Below are positions 61,844 to 64,000 of a stretch of 64,000 nucleotides of DNA, one piece after another. The position numbers were made by a program, and so were the translations under genes. The notes under the pieces were generated by a model. The model searched no databases, was not told where the DNA came from, and saw only the letters and a list, made by a program, of their open reading frames with translations. Numbering within the stretch: position 1 is the stretch's first letter; the number at the start of each line of letters is the position of its first letter. The DNA comes from Methylobacterium sp. Leaf108 (GTDB taxonomy: Bacteria; Pseudomonadota; Alphaproteobacteria; Rhizobiales; Beijerinckiaceae). Where the stretch lies: NCBI RefSeq assembly GCF_001423265.1, contig NZ_LMND01000001.1, positions 2,128-66,127 of the forward strand. Direction: 5' to 3'.

Positions 61844-63067
61844 ATGGACACCCCATCGCCCAAGGACGACCCCGGGCGGGCGCCGAGCGCCGCCCCGGTC
61901 CGGCACGGTTTCACCGCCAGGACGCGATTCGGCCTGACGCTGATCGCGGGCGGCGCCGTCGCCAACATCTACTACAATCAGCCGTTGCTGGCCCTCCTCG
62001 TGGCCGAGTTCGGCGAACGGGCGGCACTCCTGGTGCCCGCCGCCTCCCTGATCGGCTATGGCCTCGGCATCGTCGGGCTGGTGCCGTTGGGCGACAGCCT
62101 GCCACGGCGCAGCCTGATCATCTGGCAGTTGCTCGGCCTGAGCGTCGCCCTGCTGGCCGCGGCCCTGAGCACCTCCCTGGCGATGCTGGTGGGCGCCTGC
62201 CTCGTCATCGGCTTCCTCTCTTCCGCGGCGCAGCAGGCGGTGCCCTTCGCGGCGGAACTCGCCCCCGATGCCAGCCGCGGCCGCATCGTCGGCCAGGTCA
62301 TGACCGGGCTCCTCAGCGGCATCCTGCTCGCCCGGACCATCAGCGGGTTCGTGGGGGCGCAGTTCGGCTGGCGCATCGTGTTCTTCGCCGCCTGCGGGGT
62401 CGCGCTCGCCATCGCGGCGGTGGCGGCGGCGACCCTGCCGAGGACACCCCAGACCGCCCCGCTGCGCTACCGCGCCCTGATGCTGTCGATCCTCGACCTC
62501 CTGCGCACCCAACCGGTGCTGCGCAGCGCGACCCTGTGCCAGGCGTTCCTGTTCGCCAGCTTCAACGCCTTCTGGGCGACCCTGGCCCTCCTGGTGGAGG
62601 CGCCGCCCTTCGACCTCACCGCCGCCGGGGCGGGCCTGTTCGGCGTGATCGGCGTGTGCGGGGCCGTGGTGGCGCCGTTGTCGGGCCGCTTCACCGACCG
62701 GCGCGGGGCGCGCCCGGTGGTGCTCGCCGGCGGCGTCTGCGTCATGGCCGCCTTCGCGGTGCTGTGGCTGGCCGGCACCGGGTCGCTCGTCGCGGTGGCG
62801 GTGGGCGTGCTGCTCATCGACATCGGCATCAACGCCGCCCTCATCGCCAACCAGACCCGGGCCTATGCCCTGGTGCCGGGCGCGCGCGGACGCATCAACA
62901 CGGTGCTGTTCACGGGCATCTTCCTGTTCGGGGCGATCGGCGCCTTGGCCGGCTCGCAGGCCTTCCTCAGCTACGGCTGGTCCGGCGTCTGCGCCGTCGG
63001 GATCGCCCTGGCCGGGGCCGGACTGCTGGTGGCGATCGTCGAACCGCGGCGTCCGGTCGAGGCGTAG
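61844..63067 (+). CDS. MFS efflux transporter
   Basis: 407 residues, twelve predicted helices. The opening after a polar N-terminus (TRFGLTLIAGGAVANIYYNQPLLALL) is typical of the YnfM/AraJ-like drug or metabolite exporters. The helix 2-3 loop is weak (PLGDSLPRRSLI), and the second half contains the corresponding GRFTDRRGARPVV loop. Substrate unknown. A GTG or ATG further up would run through the repeat, so the ATG at 61844 is preferred. It is convergent with the cobalamin-type gene. Confidence 0.85.
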   Translation: MDTPSPKDDPGRAPSAAPVRHGFTARTRFGLTLIAGGAVANIYYNQPLLALLVAEFGERAALLVPAASLIGYGLGIVGLVPLGDSLPRRSLIIWQLLGLSVALLAAALSTSLAMLVGACLVIGFLSSAAQQAVPFAAELAPDASRGRIVGQVMTGLLSGILLARTISGFVGAQFGWRIVFFAACGVALAIAAVAAATLPRTPQTAPLRYRALMLSILDLLRTQPVLRSATLCQAFLFASFNAFWATLALLVEAPPFDLTAAGAGLFGVIGVCGAVVAPLSGRFTDRRGARPVVLAGGVCVMAAFAVLWLAGTGSLVAVAVGVLLIDIGINAALIANQTRAYALVPGARGRINTVLFTGIFLFGAIGALAGSQAFLSYGWSGVCAVGIALAGAGLLVAIVEPRRPVEA

Positions 63068-63073
63068 CGGTCC

Positions 63074-64000
63074 TCACCGCAGGATGCGCGAGAGCCGGCA
63101 CCATTCGCCCCGGTCGGCCGGCAGGCCGAAGCGCAGACGATGGGGCATCGCCTCGAACCGGCGCACGTAGATGCCCGCCTCCCCGAGGCGCCGGAACACG
63201 CCGGGGCCGTCCTCGAAATCCGCCGTGCGGAACAGGCTGGTCCCGCCGACCACCCCCCCCCCGGCCCGGCCGATCATGCGGTCGAGGCGGGCGGCATCGG
63301 CCGCGCGCGCCGCTCGGGCCGCCTCGCGCCAGGACCTGTCGCGGAGCGCGGCGCGGCCGATGGCGAGCGCCGGGCCGGCCACCGCCCAGGGTCCGAGGGC
63401 CTCGGCGATCCGAAGGGCCAGCGCCGGCTCGGCGAGGGCGAAACCGAGGCGCAGGCCGGCGAGCCCATAGGTCTTGCCGAAGGAGCGCAGGACCACGAGC
63501 CCGGGGCCGACCTCTGCGCACAACGAGCCCGCGGGCTCGAAGTCGGCGAAGGCCTCGTCCACCACGAGGAGACCGCCACGGCGCCCCAGGGCATGGGCCG
63601 TGGCCACAAGATCGCCGGCGGGCACGATGCGTCCGTCGGGGTTGTTGGGATTGACGACGACGACGACATCGCAGCCCTCCGCACCGGACAGGTCGGCGAC
63701 CGCGACGACGTGATGACCACCGCGGGTCCAGGCCGCCGCATGCTCGGCATAGGTCGGCGACAGCACCGCGACCCGCGATCGAGGGCGCAGCCGCGGCAAG
63801 GTCTCGATCAGGATCTGCGTGCCCGGCGCCGCCGCCACCGTCGCCGGATCGGCGCCGTAGGCGTCGGCCGCCGCGGTCCGCAAGGCGGTCAGGTCGGCCG
63901 GGGACGGCAGCCGCGTGAAGGCGCTGGCCTCCAGCGGTGGACACGGATAGGGCACCGGGTTGATGCCGGTGGACAGATCGACCCACGGCTCGGGGCCTGC
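63074..64000 (-). CDS. cobC: Threonine-phosphate decarboxylase-like PLP enzyme (partial)
   Basis: The gene runs off the right edge, so its N-terminus is missing; about 308 codons are visible. Upstream of an internal GTG at 63955 the frame continues as EPWVDLSTGINPVPYPCP, a signature of the CobC/CobD enzymes. Other elements are VNPNNPDG and the PLP lysine in SFGKTYGLAGLRLGF. The reaction makes (R)-1-amino-2-propanol phosphate for the cobalamin lower-loop linker. Alternatively a histidinol-phosphate aminotransferase homologue, but the GIN motif favours CobC. Probably part of a cobalamin operon lying to the right. Confidence 0.82.
   Translation of the reverse strand, partial: AGPEPWVDLSTGINPVPYPCPPLEASAFTRLPSPADLTALRTAAADAYGADPATVAAAPGTQILIETLPRLRPRSRVAVLSPTYAEHAAAWTRGGHHVVAVADLSGAEGCDVVVVVNPNNPDGRIVPAGDLVATAHALGRRGGLLVVDEAFADFEPAGSLCAEVGPGLVVLRSFGKTYGLAGLRLGFALAEPALALRIAEALGPWAVAGPALAIGRAALRDRSWREAARAARAADAARLDRMIGRAGGGVVGGTSLFRTADFEDGPGVFRRLGEAGIYVRRFEAMPHRLRFGLPADRGEWCRLSRILR

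Noticed and set aside
1..64000. CRISPR array, IS element or integrase.
   Set aside because: The tandem repeats present are contiguous 16-17 bp units without spacers, and no transposase, integrase or Cas-like protein is encoded.

Overview
The window is about 64 kb of a high-GC (roughly 70% or more) alphaproteobacterial chromosome. Gene order and content point to the order Hyphomicrobiales and best fit Methylobacterium/Methylorubrum. The grounds are the hpnA-hpnC-hpnD-hpnE-shc-hpnG hopanoid block, the rpsF-rpsR-DUF2232-rplI, dnaB-alr-radA-cvpA-purF and dnaN-recF orders, and promoter-like sites of the alphaproteobacterial EcfG type. The genus is an inference. I see no prophage, insertion sequence, CRISPR array or integrase; this looks like core chromosome with small accessory patches.

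Layout. 1-7300: end of a probable dxs gene, then hopanoid synthesis. HpnD, HpnC and HpnE make squalene from farnesyl diphosphate, Shc cyclises it, and HpnA and HpnG act around the side chain. 7359-20046: exported superoxide dismutase, a secreted Asp-box protein, NnrU-family membrane protein, TPR protein plus der, a YbdK-type ligase, a short DHFR, an SDR, purF, cvpA, radA and alr. 20248-25842: an unknown DUF1796-like protein, dnaB, and the rplI/DUF2232/rpsR/rpsF ribosomal block with a candidate S6:S18 leader. 26314-31423: two ABC permeases without partners, an MFS carrier, tadA, and the stress genes csbD and DUF1328. 31496-37214: an rRNA pseudouridine synthase with a very long disordered tail, rsmD, a holin-like membrane protein, dnaN and recF.

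37246-44730 holds the pbpC/alpha-2-macroglobulin pair, a periplasmic surveillance and repair couple. 44852-49924: a METTL20-type lysine methyltransferase, a GT4 glycosyltransferase, topoisomerase IB with a stress-type promoter, and two LuxR-family regulators. 50022-53600: tRNA-Arg(ACG), then small stress or accessory genes (SDR, SRAP, secreted and hypothetical proteins). 53601-64000: dctA, a degenerate CYTH protein, msrB, a YihY-family membrane protein, the matA-matB malonate pair, a small hypothetical protein, an MFS exporter behind an operator-like palindrome and 17-bp tandem repeats, and a cobalamin-type aminotransferase cut by the window edge.

The observations most worth a second look are non-coding: a two-copy intergenic element of about 104 bp whose two hairpins are kept by compensatory changes; three separate 16-17 bp tandem repeats beside transporter genes; a terminator-like hairpin directly ahead of dnaN; the candidate S6:S18 leader; and a sharp drop in third-position GC spanning the end of hpnE and the start of shc. 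I did not find a convincing novel multi-gene system.
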